From assembly GCA_030831725.1 (NCBI GenBank), contig JAURKN010000143.1:1-17281 (forward strand): 17,281 bases of DNA, read 5' to 3'. Shown in pieces: positions 7,418 to 14,310 of this stretch; position 1 is the first letter of the stretch; each line of letters opens with the position of its first letter. A program made the translations under genes and the position numbers. The notes below the pieces were generated by a model. It made no database searches, was not told where the DNA came from, and saw nothing but the letters and a program-made list of their open reading frames with translations. The stretch comes from Ferruginibacter sp. (GTDB taxonomy: Bacteria; Bacteroidota; Bacteroidia; Chitinophagales; Chitinophagaceae).

Positions 7418-7795
7418 ATGAATTTCCCGGCCAATCTCAAGTACACCAAAGACCACGAGTGGATATCCATCGAAGGAAACATTGCCACTGTTGGAATCAC
7501 CGAATTCGCTCAACGTGAGTTGGGTGACATCGTATTTGTAGACATCAATACCGTCGGACAAAGCCTTTCTGCCGAAGCTGTTTTTGGAACTGTGGAAGCC
7601 GTAAAAACCGTGAGTGACCTTTACCTGCCGTTGAGCGGAACCATTACCGAATTCAACAGCGGTTTGGAAGCCAACCCGGAATTGGTGAACAGCGATCCCT
7701 ACGGAGCGGGCTGGATGATAAAAATGACCATTGCCGACCCTTCAGCAACTGAAGGATTAATGAGTGCGGACGCATATCAGGCATTGGTTGGTTAA
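7418..7795 (+). CDS. gcvH: Glycine cleavage system H protein
   Basis: GcvH is the lipoylated carrier that passes the aminomethyl intermediate between the P, T and L proteins of glycine cleavage in the cytoplasm. The 125-residue product has the standard length and the lipoyl-domain pattern: YTKDHEWISIEG (9-20), VGITEFAQRELGDIVFVD (25-42), and the lipoylation segment VFGTVEAVKTVSDLYLP with Lys63 as the attachment site. SDPYGAGWMIKM (91-102) is also a family hallmark. The other gcv genes are not in this window. The start of the next gene lies one base after its stop, so the two are probably translated together. A weak -7-like TACATTG lies in the 60-base gap upstream. Confidence 0.97.
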   Translation: MNFPANLKYTKDHEWISIEGNIATVGITEFAQRELGDIVFVDINTVGQSLSAEAVFGTVEAVKTVSDLYLPLSGTITEFNSGLEANPELVNSDPYGAGWMIKMTIADPSATEGLMSADAYQALVG

Positions 7796-7796
7796 T

Positions 7797-8213
7797 ATGA
7801 AAACACCTGAATATACCGGAATCCGATTCAAACATTTCATACCCGGAATCCTCTGGTTTTTTCTGATTCTTATCTTGATTTGTCTTCCTCAGTCTAAAGT
7901 ACCTGATATTGAAATCTGGTGGATTGAGCTTATCAAGCCGGATAAATTCATTCATGCCGCCATGTTTGGCATTCAGCAGCTCTTGCTTATTTTACCTTAC
8001 AAAATGAACAAGGCAGCTTCTGACACAATCAGAAGAAAAACCTTGTTTTTCGGAATATTGGTGGTTTTATGGGGATTGACCACAGAGCTCATTCAATTAC
8101 AGATTCCCGGAAGAAGTTTTGAATGGATGGATTGGCTTGCAGACAGCGTCGGTGTGATTCTTGTTGTTCTCTATTTTTTTCGAAAAGAGAAAAAAAATCT
8201 CCCTCATCATTAA
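7797..8213 (+). CDS. VanZ-family membrane protein
   Basis: This 138-residue membrane protein has four hydrophobic segments (about 15-31, 51-67, 82-98 and 116-128). It carries the VanZ pattern: DKFIHAAMFGIQ (49-60), then TELIQLQIPGRSFEWMDWLADSVG (96-119) with the conserved E-Q-R-D spacing. The family is named after the teicoplanin-resistance gene vanZ, but most members, including those beside gcvH in Bacteroidota, have no known function, and this one should not be read as a resistance gene. The ATG at 7797 is one base after the gcvH stop (TAA-T-ATG), indicating translational coupling. A longer frame from 7764 would overlap gcvH and adds no family sequence. The C-terminus is basic and probably cytoplasmic. 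Confidence 0.88.
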   Translation: MKTPEYTGIRFKHFIPGILWFFLILILICLPQSKVPDIEIWWIELIKPDKFIHAAMFGIQQLLLILPYKMNKAASDTIRRKTLFFGILVVLWGLTTELIQLQIPGRSFEWMDWLADSVGVILVVLYFFRKEKKNLPHH

Positions 8214-8223
8214 AAACACGCCC

Positions 8224-8254
8224 TTGTTTCACAAATGGGATATGATTACCTTTG
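8224..8254 (+). promoter_or_regulatory. Promoter for the DUF4290 gene
   Basis: TTG (8224-8226), a 20-base spacer and TACCTTTG (8247-8254) together match the Bacteroidota TTG/TAnnTTTG promoter. Transcription would begin near 8259, leaving a leader of about 17 bases before the ATG at 8276. This is the best-formed promoter in the window. Confidence 0.7.
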
Positions 8255-8275
8255 AAATCGACAGAATTAGAAAAC

Positions 8276-8971
8276 ATGGAGTATAATACTACCCGCAATC
8301 ACCTGATCATGAAAGAGTATGGAAGACACATCCAAAAGATGGTCGATTATCTGCTCAAAATCGAGGACAGGGAAGTCAGACAAAGAAACGCTAACGGTGT
8401 CATAGAATTGATGGGCTTTTTGAATCCACACCTGAAAAATGTGGAAGATTTCCGCCACAAATTGTGGGATCATCTTTTTTTAATCAGCGATTTCAAATTG
8501 GATGTGGATAGTCCTTATCCCATCCCCACAAGAGAAACCCTGAAAGCAAGGCCAGAAAAGCTGCGTTATCCAAAACAATACCCCAAATTCAACCATTTGG
8601 GCAAGCATATCGAACTGGTTATCGACAAGGCCCTGAGAGAAGAGAACCCGGAAAAAAAGCAAGGATTTGCAAACGCTATTGCTTACTACATGAAACTGAC
8701 CTATAGCAACTGGCATAAGGAATTGGTTCATGACGACAATATCCAAACTGAATTAAGTGCGATCACACAGGGAGAACTTGAGTTCAACAACAGACCGTTT
8801 GTGAAGCACAGAACAGACAATCGCCAGGATCGCGACGACTACGGAGACAGAAGAGGATATCGCCAGAATTTCGGCGGACGCGACAACAGACAGGGAAATC
8901 GTGGCGGAAGAGGCGGAGGACAAGGTGGCGGACAGCACAGAAACAACAGAAATTTCAAAAAGAGATATTGA
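8276..8971 (+). CDS. DUF4290 family protein with an RGG-like tail
   Basis: The 231-residue product has two parts. Residues 1-175 match the DUF4290 family as I recall it: MEYNTTRNHLIMKEYGRHIQ at the start, VIELMGFLNPHLKNVEDFRHKLWDHL in the middle, and a C-terminal helix with YYMKLTYSNWHKEL. The fold looks all-helical and soluble. Residues 180-231 form a low-complexity tail rich in Arg, Gly, Asn and Gln, including GGRDNRQGNRGGRGGGQGGG, like the RGG boxes of RNA-binding proteins. Function is unknown; the tail suggests nucleic-acid contact, but this is inference. The open frame extends to 8252, but that start lies within the promoter, so the ATG at 8276 is used. It is followed 110 bases later by murA, an order common in this phylum. 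Confidence 0.9.
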   Translation: MEYNTTRNHLIMKEYGRHIQKMVDYLLKIEDREVRQRNANGVIELMGFLNPHLKNVEDFRHKLWDHLFLISDFKLDVDSPYPIPTRETLKARPEKLRYPKQYPKFNHLGKHIELVIDKALREENPEKKQGFANAIAYYMKLTYSNWHKELVHDDNIQTELSAITQGELEFNNRPFVKHRTDNRQDRDDYGDRRGYRQNFGGRDNRQGNRGGRGGGQGGGQHRNNRNFKKRY

Positions 8972-8991
8972 TGCAGTCGTGATGAAATTGC

Positions 8992-9008
8992 GTTGGATTT
9001 TTTCCAAC
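8992..9008 (+). other. Small hairpin after the DUF4290 gene
   Basis: GTTGGA (8992-8997) and TCCAAC (9003-9008) form a perfect six-base stem around a five-T loop, 21 bases past the DUF4290 stop. There is no T-run after the stem, so it does not make a good intrinsic terminator. It might protect an mRNA end or be chance. Confidence 0.3.
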
Positions 9009-9081
9009 CATACATCATACACACAATCCCAAATTTCGGCTTGCCGATTCCCAAACAGAACCCCAAAACCAAAGAACATAC

Positions 9082-10386
9082 ATGAATTGTTTTGAAGTTG
9101 TAGGAGGAAAACGACTTTCCGGTTCCATCACCCCACAGGGTGCTAAAAATGAAGCCTTACAGATCATCAGTGCCGTCTTACTTACAGCGGAAGAGGTGAC
9201 CATTGAAAATATCCCCGACATCATCGACGTCAATCTGCTTATTGAATTGCTTAGAGAAATTCAAGTGAAAGTAAACAGAATAGACAAACATACCTGTACT
9301 TTTCAGGCTGATCAAGTGGATGTGGATTACCTGTCGAGCTCCGCTTTCCATCAAAAAAGCGGCAGACTCCGTGGATCCGTAATGCTGGCCGGCCCCTTAC
9401 TTGCCCGATTCAAAAAAGCATACATCCCCAAACCCGGTGGTGATAAGATTGGAAGAAGAAAATTGGATACACATATCATCGGATTTCAGAAACTCGGTGC
9501 TGATTACTTTTATGATGATGCGTCAAATTGTTTTCAATTAAAAACAAACGGACTCAAAGGAACCTATATGTTGCTGGATGAGCCCAGCGTTACCGGAACG
9601 GCCAACATCCTTATGGCAGCCGTAATGGCAGAAGGTAAAACCACCATATACAACGCCGCCTGCGAACCATACATCCAGCAATTGTGCAGCATGCTGAACC
9701 GAATGGGCGCGCGCATATCCGGCATCGGTAGCAACATGCTGGTCATCGAAGGCGTTGAAAAGCTTTCAGGAACCACACACCGCATGCTGCCCGATATGAT
9801 CGAAGTTGGTAGCTTCATCGGACTTGCTGCTACAACACAAAGTGAGATCACCATCAAAAATGCGGGAGTCGATTTTCTGGGCGTCATTCCGGAAAAATTC
9901 CAGCAACTGGGTATAAAACTTGAAATCAAAGGAGATGATATTTATGTTCCCGCTCAGGAATCATACACCATTCAAACGTATATGGATGGTGGCATCCTGA
10001 CCATGTACGATCATCCATGGCCAGGACTTACCCCCGACTTGCTGAGTATTCTGCTCGTTACTGCAATACCGGCAAAAGGAAGTGTACTCATTCATCAGAA
10101 AATGTTTGAAAGCAGACTTTTCTTTGTGGACAAACTGATTGAAATGGGAGCACAAGTCATTCTTTGCGATCCGCATAGGGCTGTTGTAGTAGGTATGGAA
10201 AGAGAAAAGAAATTAAGAGGAATCACGATGAGCTCTCCCGATATCCGTGCAGGTGTCGCTTTGCTGATTGCAGCATTGAGTGCCGACGGAAAAAGCACAA
10301 TACAGAACATCGAACAGATCGACAGGGGCTATCAGTTCATTGACGAGAGACTCAAGGCACTCGGAGCTGAAATCGTCAGAAAATAA
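9082..10386 (+). CDS. murA: UDP-N-acetylglucosamine 1-carboxyvinyltransferase (MurA), Cys-to-Asp type
   Basis: MurA transfers enolpyruvate from PEP to UDP-GlcNAc, the first committed step of peptidoglycan synthesis, in the cytoplasm. The 434-residue product has the family length and fold signatures: GAKNEAL with Lys22 and Asn23, GRLRGS (94-99), PGLTPDLLS with Asp319 (the equivalent of E. coli Asp305) and DIRAGVALL with Arg389 (the equivalent of Arg397). The catalytic loop reads KPGGDKIGRRKLDTH, with Asp121 where E. coli has Cys115. Mycobacterial and chlamydial MurA have the same change, remain active and are insensitive to fosfomycin, so this organism is probably intrinsically resistant. The 110-base gap upstream shows no convincing promoter, so murA may be read through from the DUF4290 gene. 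gmk follows 54 bases downstream. Confidence 0.96.
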   Translation: MNCFEVVGGKRLSGSITPQGAKNEALQIISAVLLTAEEVTIENIPDIIDVNLLIELLREIQVKVNRIDKHTCTFQADQVDVDYLSSSAFHQKSGRLRGSVMLAGPLLARFKKAYIPKPGGDKIGRRKLDTHIIGFQKLGADYFYDDASNCFQLKTNGLKGTYMLLDEPSVTGTANILMAAVMAEGKTTIYNAACEPYIQQLCSMLNRMGARISGIGSNMLVIEGVEKLSGTTHRMLPDMIEVGSFIGLAATTQSEITIKNAGVDFLGVIPEKFQQLGIKLEIKGDDIYVPAQESYTIQTYMDGGILTMYDHPWPGLTPDLLSILLVTAIPAKGSVLIHQKMFESRLFFVDKLIEMGAQVILCDPHRAVVVGMEREKKLRGITMSSPDIRAGVALLIAALSADGKSTIQNIEQIDRGYQFIDERLKALGAEIVRK

Positions 10387-10388
10387 TA

Positions 10389-10417
10389 TTGACATCGTCG
10401 AAGTCGATTCTGATTTG
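10389..10417 (+). promoter_or_regulatory. Weak candidate promoter between murA and gmk
   Basis: TTG (10389-10391) is followed after 18 bases by CTGATTTG (10410-10417), a 6/8 match to TAnnTTTG. It lies 23 bases before the gmk ATG. The match is weak, and simple read-through from murA is equally likely. Confidence 0.2.
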
Positions 10418-10440
10418 CTCTAAATAACATTCATACACAC

Positions 10441-11028
10441 ATGTCCGATTTATCCGAAAAAATACTCATCATCACCGCACCTTCGGGAGCAGGAAAATCG
10501 ACCATCACCAAAAGGTTGATGGAAACCTTTCCCGCACTTTCTTTTTCGATTTCCGCGGCCACACGAGCTCCGAGGGGCGATGAAAAAAACGGGGTCGAAT
10601 ACTACTTCATCACCACCGACGAGTTCAAACGAAAAATTAAAGAAAACGCATTCGCAGAATGGGAAATGGTGTACGAAGGAAAATATTACGGAACCTACAA
10701 ATCCGAAATCGAACGCATCTGGAAAAACGAACAAACGCCCATACTCGATATAGATGTTAAAGGTGCGCTTCATATCCACCAGCTTTATCCCGGACAAACC
10801 TTGTCCATTTTCATAGAACCCCCTTCCATCGACGAGCTTAAAAAACGTTTGCGAGAAAGAGGAACTGAAAATGAGGATGGCATCAATACGAGGATCAACA
10901 AAGCGGAGTATGAACTTTCGTTCAAAGGACATTTCGACAAAGTGATCCTGAACGACAACCTTGAAAAAGCTTGTTCAGAAGCCATCGACACCGTTTCCAA
11001 ATTCCTCACAGGCAATCTAAAGCCCTGA
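10441..11028 (+). CDS. gmk: Guanylate kinase
   Basis: Gmk phosphorylates GMP to GDP with ATP in the cytoplasm. The 195-residue product has the family length and landmarks: P-loop APSGAGKST (13-21), GMP-binding region SISAATRAPRGDEKNGVEYYF (36-56), ILDIDVKGA (101-109) and the arginine-containing lid KKRLRERGTENEDGINTRI (134-152). The ATG at 10441 places the P-loop at the usual distance from the N-terminus. The gene lies 54 bases after murA and is followed after 28 bases by the CNNM-type membrane protein gene. Bacteroidota often place gmk near murA, sometimes with a yicC-type gene between them; none is present here. Confidence 0.97.
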   Translation: MSDLSEKILIITAPSGAGKSTITKRLMETFPALSFSISAATRAPRGDEKNGVEYYFITTDEFKRKIKENAFAEWEMVYEGKYYGTYKSEIERIWKNEQTPILDIDVKGALHIHQLYPGQTLSIFIEPPSIDELKKRLRERGTENEDGINTRINKAEYELSFKGHFDKVILNDNLEKACSEAIDTVSKFLTGNLKP

Positions 11029-11044
11029 AGCCAAAGGAATCACT

Positions 11045-11052
11045 TAATTTTG
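11045..11052 (+). promoter_or_regulatory. -7 promoter element abutting the ATG at 11057 (possible leaderless start)
   Basis: TAATTTTG matches TAnnTTTG perfectly, and four bases (ACCT) separate its final G from the ATG at 11057. Transcription would begin at the start codon. The -33 region lies at the end of gmk; only CTG, 17 bases upstream, resembles TTG. The spacing to the ATG is identical to that of the element at 6175. Confidence 0.45.
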
Positions 11053-11056
11053 ACCT

Positions 11057-12346
11057 ATGGATTGGATTGCCCTATTTTCTGCCATCATCGCCATTCTCTT
11101 AGTCGGTTTTTTTTCCGGAATGGAAATCGCTTTCATCACCGCAAACAGATTGACCATCGAACTGCGCCGTAAGCAAGGAACCATCAGTGGAAAAATCTGG
11201 GGTAGCTTTTCCGATCGTCCCACCAAATTCATAGGCACCCTGTTGATAGGAGCCAACTTTGTACTTGTGGTCTACGGACTGCTTATCGGAGGACTGCTAT
11301 CTCCGCTTTGGAACTGGATGCTCACACTCCTTCCTGCAGCAGCATCAGACTATGTTCACTATGTTCAACTTTTGGTGGAAACAATTCTATCAACGGTCAT
11401 TTTTCTGTTCGTCGAAATCATTTTCAAGGCATTGTTTCGTGCGAGAAACGAATCCATCATCAGTTCCAATTTGATAAGCAGGATGACCTTCTTTTTCTAT
11501 CAGACATTTTCCTCATTGGCTTCCGTAGCCGTGAGCATTTCAGAATGGATTCTCAAATATATTTTCAGCGTTAAAATTTATCCGAAAAAAGAAGCGTTCA
11601 GCAAACAGGATTTGGAGCAGTTTCTTCATCAAAGCAAACGAAGTGAAGAAGAGGAAACCACAGAAATAAACAAAACCCTTTTTGAAAATGCCCTAACCCT
11701 CAGCGAAACCAAAATCAGAAAATGCCTGGTTCCAAGAAATGAGATACTGGCCGTAGAACAAGGAAGAAGCATTTCGGAAATCAAGGCTACGCTGATAGAA
11801 ACCAAACTAAGCCGTATCATCGTTTACGAAAAAGACATCGATAACATTGTTGGCTATATCCACCATCTCGACCTTTTTAAAAATCCGGCAACCATCAAAG
11901 AAATCCTTCATCCCATCATGGCAGTTCCTGAAACGATGAGTGCCACCGAGCTGATGAACCGCTTCACCAAGCAAAGAAAAAGCATCGCATGGGTGATAGA
12001 TGAATTTGGCGGAACCTCAGGAATCATAACGATGGAAGATCTGCTCGAAGAGATTTTCGGAGAAATTGAGGATGAATATGATCTCCCGGAGACTCATGTC
12101 GACAAACAAATCGCAGTAGACGAATACATTTTCGCAGGAAGGATGGAGTTGGATACGATAGCTGAAAAATACGATCTTGTATTTCTAGACAATCATGGGA
12201 ACGAAACATTATCCGGTTATATCATCCAACATCATAAGTCTATACCGTCCGAAAAAGAAACGATTTACATCGGAAATATGGAATTCAACATTCTTCACGT
12301 TAGTGAGACTAGAATAGAAACGGTAAAGCTGAAAATCGTAAAATAA
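11057..12346 (+). CDS. CNNM (DUF21)/CBS/CorC_HlyC-domain membrane protein
   Basis: The 429-residue product has the three-part build of the so-called haemolysin/CorC family, whose members are linked to magnesium or cobalt transport; the haemolysin name is historical. Residues 1-185 form the membrane CNNM domain, starting MDWIALFSAIIAILLVGFFS with the conserved FSGMEIAF. A charged linker with EEEETTEINKTLFENALTL leads to a CBS pair (about 215-335) starting LVPRNEILAV and containing AWVIDEFGGTSGIITMEDLL. The rest (about 345-429) is the CorC_HlyC transporter-associated domain. Gliding bacteria use a relative called GldE, but I cannot tell GldE from an ordinary paralogue here, so no symbol is given. 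It sits 28 bases after gmk behind a -7 element that ends four bases before the ATG. The glycosyltransferase-like gene follows. Confidence 0.9.
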   Translation: MDWIALFSAIIAILLVGFFSGMEIAFITANRLTIELRRKQGTISGKIWGSFSDRPTKFIGTLLIGANFVLVVYGLLIGGLLSPLWNWMLTLLPAAASDYVHYVQLLVETILSTVIFLFVEIIFKALFRARNESIISSNLISRMTFFFYQTFSSLASVAVSISEWILKYIFSVKIYPKKEAFSKQDLEQFLHQSKRSEEEETTEINKTLFENALTLSETKIRKCLVPRNEILAVEQGRSISEIKATLIETKLSRIIVYEKDIDNIVGYIHHLDLFKNPATIKEILHPIMAVPETMSATELMNRFTKQRKSIAWVIDEFGGTSGIITMEDLLEEIFGEIEDEYDLPETHVDKQIAVDEYIFAGRMELDTIAEKYDLVFLDNHGNETLSGYIIQHHKSIPSEKETIYIGNMEFNILHVSETRIETVKLKIVK

Positions 12347-12376
12347 GTTCGATTCCTGCCAAAAAATTAAAGCATC

Positions 12377-13414
12377 ATGAAAGTCGCATTCATCACAGAT
12401 CAAGCCGATTTTCAGTTCGACTTTTTTTCCATTTGCGCCATGGCAATGGCGGAAAAATATCCCAAAGGAAATTTTGCGGTTTTTTCCCACAAACAATCTG
12501 ATGAATCCATATCATTGAATTTTCCGGGCAATCTATCCTTGGTCCAGTTGGAAGATCAAAATGAAGCTGATCATTTTTTCCAACGGATATTCTCAGGTAT
12601 CAAGAGAAAAAAACAAATCAAAAAATTCGAACCTGATTTTGTTTTTATACAAAATGACGATTACAAAGATGATCAAACGAAAATGATTTTTTTGCTGGAT
12701 CCGATTCCATCGAAATTTAAGCGTTCGTTGTTGACAAAAATGAACAAGGCTTCAAAAATCCTCACCTACCAAAGAGAAAAAAACGAAATAAGTCGATATG
12801 GCATATCGGCAGACAAACAAATTGTTGTTGATCCCATCGTCTCAAGAAACAAGAGTGAAACTCAAGATCTTGGGGCATTCAGAGAGCAGCATTTGGAAGG
12901 CCATGATTTTTTTCTGCTTTTTGTGGACAATATGGAAAATGCTGTTGTTTTTCTGAAAGGATTCAGTCAGTTCAAACAATGGCAAAAGTCTCAGATCAGA
13001 CTTGTCATGGTGGTTCCAGAATCCATGGAGCGAGAAATGAAGGAAAAATTGAGTCATTATAAACATAGGGAATCCGTCTGTTTGCTGAATAATTCCATAG
13101 AGACCGACGACGCGGTTCGGGAAGCATTTGGCAATTTTATCTGGCAGCAAAACATGGCGGTGGAATCGAAATTGCTTCGAGCGGCATCTGTGGAAAATCC
13201 GCTTTTTTTACCCGACGACTCCTTTTGGCGAAACCTGTTTTTGGAAAAAGCTGATTTTTTTGAGCCAAAGGAAAAATCGATTTTTTCGATGATGACGCAG
13301 CTCTACAAAGAAACCCTGCCCGTTCGGGACAGAGCATCCAACAGAATCGCTTTCATTTCATATCATGAAGCACATATCACGCTACAATCCATCGGAAAAC
13401 TGCTCGAACCCTGA
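12377..13414 (+). CDS. Degenerate GT-B (GT4-like) glycosyltransferase-related protein
   Basis: The order of segments in this 345-residue protein resembles GT4 glycosyltransferases. An N-terminal Rossmann-like start MKVAFITDQ (1-9) is followed by KKFEPDFVFIQND (82-94) and KASKILTYQREKNEISRYGI (124-143). After a hinge around VDPIVSRN comes the second half: EGHDFFLLFVDNMENAVVFLKGF (174-196), RLVMVVPESMEREMKEKL (208-225), and ESVCLLNNSIETDD (232-245). Where active GT4 enzymes carry the E-x7-E donor-binding motif, this protein has MAVESKLLR (260-268), so both glutamates appear lost. There is no signal peptide, so it is probably cytoplasmic and may be a non-catalytic relative. It lies 30 bases after the CNNM-type gene and before gldC. 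Function is unknown. Confidence 0.75.
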   Translation: MKVAFITDQADFQFDFFSICAMAMAEKYPKGNFAVFSHKQSDESISLNFPGNLSLVQLEDQNEADHFFQRIFSGIKRKKQIKKFEPDFVFIQNDDYKDDQTKMIFLLDPIPSKFKRSLLTKMNKASKILTYQREKNEISRYGISADKQIVVDPIVSRNKSETQDLGAFREQHLEGHDFFLLFVDNMENAVVFLKGFSQFKQWQKSQIRLVMVVPESMEREMKEKLSHYKHRESVCLLNNSIETDDAVREAFGNFIWQQNMAVESKLLRAASVENPLFLPDDSFWRNLFLEKADFFEPKEKSIFSMMTQLYKETLPVRDRASNRIAFISYHEAHITLQSIGKLLEP

Positions 13415-13425
13415 GCGGAATCGAT

Positions 13426-13433
13426 TACCTTTG
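13426..13433 (+). promoter_or_regulatory. -7 promoter element for gldC-yqeY-cvpA
   Basis: TACCTTTG matches TAnnTTTG perfectly and is followed by CA, as in the DUF4290 promoter class. It lies 37 bases before the gldC ATG and just after the stop of the glycosyltransferase-like gene. No clear TTG is seen at -33. It probably drives the three closely spaced genes that follow. Confidence 0.5.
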
Positions 13434-13470
13434 CAGACCGTTTTATCAACCATAACCATCAACCCATCGC

Positions 13471-13818
13471 ATGAAAAAATCAACGATAAGCATAGATGTA
13501 ATGCTGGATGCAAATCAGGTTCCTGAACAAATAAACTGGCAGGCCACAGACAGTACCGCCGAAATGATGCAAAGAGCCAAAGCCATGTGTATCGCATTTT
13601 GGGACGGTGCGGATCAGACGGCCATGCGCATAGACCTCTGGACAAAAGACATGATGGTGGATGAGATGGGCGATTTTTTTTATCAGATGATGATGACCAT
13701 GGCGGATACTTTCAAACGAGCCACACAAAAAGAAGAGCTGTCTGTGGAAATGAAAACCTTCGCCAAGCAATTTCATAAGAAATTCAGGGAAGAGATGATC
13801 AAAGACCAAAACCAGTAA
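13471..13818 (+). CDS. gldC: Gliding motility-associated protein GldC
   Basis: The 115-residue product matches GldC in length and in its core motif: MRIDLWTKDMMVDEMGDFFY (51-70), then MTMADTFKRAT (75-85). It begins MKKSTISIDVMLDANQVPEQ and contains INWQATD (21-27), both as in GldC of Flavobacterium. GldC is a small soluble protein reported to support gliding in F. johnsoniae, usually paired with GldB; its biochemical role is not known. No gldB or other gld gene is in this window. gldC homologues also occur in non-gliding Bacteroidota, so its presence does not show that this organism glides. It is followed after 24 bases by the YqeY-like gene and is probably first in that operon, behind the -7 element at 13426. 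Confidence 0.9.
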   Translation: MKKSTISIDVMLDANQVPEQINWQATDSTAEMMQRAKAMCIAFWDGADQTAMRIDLWTKDMMVDEMGDFFYQMMMTMADTFKRATQKEELSVEMKTFAKQFHKKFREEMIKDQNQ

Positions 13819-13842
13819 TCGTAAACACTTAAACATAGGAAT

Positions 13843-14292
13843 ATGTCACTCGAACAAAAAATCATGGGCGAAATGAAAGAGGCCATGAAATCGAAAAATG
13901 AAGCCGTATTGAGAGCCCTCAGAGCCATCAAGGCGGAAATCATCAAGGCCAAAACGGAGCCGGGTGCGGGAGGAGAAATTGATGAGGCTACGGAGCAGAA
14001 GTTTCTTCAGAAAATGATGAAACAAAGGAAAGATTCTCTTGAAATTTTTGAGCAACAAGGCAGAGCCGACCTTGCCGCCAAAGAGAAAGAGGAAATGGAG
14101 GTGATAGAAAAATTCCTGCCAAAACAAATGACAGAGGAGGAAATTGTAGCTACTCTCAAATCAATCATTGCCGAAACAGGAGCCACTGGTGCTGCCGACA
14201 TGGGAAAAGTGATGGGTGTCGCCACAAAGCAAATGGCCGGGAAGGCGGACGGAAAAATAATCAGCCAGCTGGTCAAAACCCTGTTGGGATAA
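13843..14292 (+). CDS. GatB/YqeY domain-containing protein
   Basis: The 149-residue product is a stand-alone YqeY-like protein, related to the C-terminal tRNA-binding domain of GatB, the amidotransferase subunit that corrects Glu-tRNA-Gln and Asp-tRNA-Asn. It shows the family pattern: MSLEQKIMGEMKEAMKSKN (1-19), LRALRAIKAEI (23-33), a charged helix with KQRKDSLEIFEQQGR, EFLPKQM-like EKFLPKQMTEEE (89-100) and GAADMGKVMGVATKQMAGKADG (116-137). It is soluble and helical. A role in tRNA binding is inferred from the family; no enzymatic domain is attached. AGGA lies four bases before the ATG, one of the clearer Shine-Dalgarno-like sequences here. It sits between gldC and cvpA with short gaps of 24 and 18 bases, so it is probably co-transcribed. 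Confidence 0.93.
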   Translation: MSLEQKIMGEMKEAMKSKNEAVLRALRAIKAEIIKAKTEPGAGGEIDEATEQKFLQKMMKQRKDSLEIFEQQGRADLAAKEKEEMEVIEKFLPKQMTEEEIVATLKSIIAETGATGAADMGKVMGVATKQMAGKADGKIISQLVKTLLG

Positions 14293-14310
14293 TTCGTAAA
14301 AGCAAAAAAC

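Noticed and set aside
6734..7561. 275-codon minus-strand open frame opposite the cyclophilin and gcvH genes
   Set aside because: It covers two well-supported genes on the other strand, and its His/Val/Cys-rich translation resembles no protein family.
7797..8213. VanZ-family gene as a glycopeptide-resistance determinant
   Set aside because: The gene lacks any van cluster, is coupled to gcvH and belongs to a broad family of unknown function, so a resistance label is not supported.
12377..13414. Runs of seven T in the glycosyltransferase-like gene as phase-variation tracts
   Set aside because: The tracts are short, scattered and made of Phe/Lys codons in an AT-rich gene, and the frame is intact; nothing points to switching.
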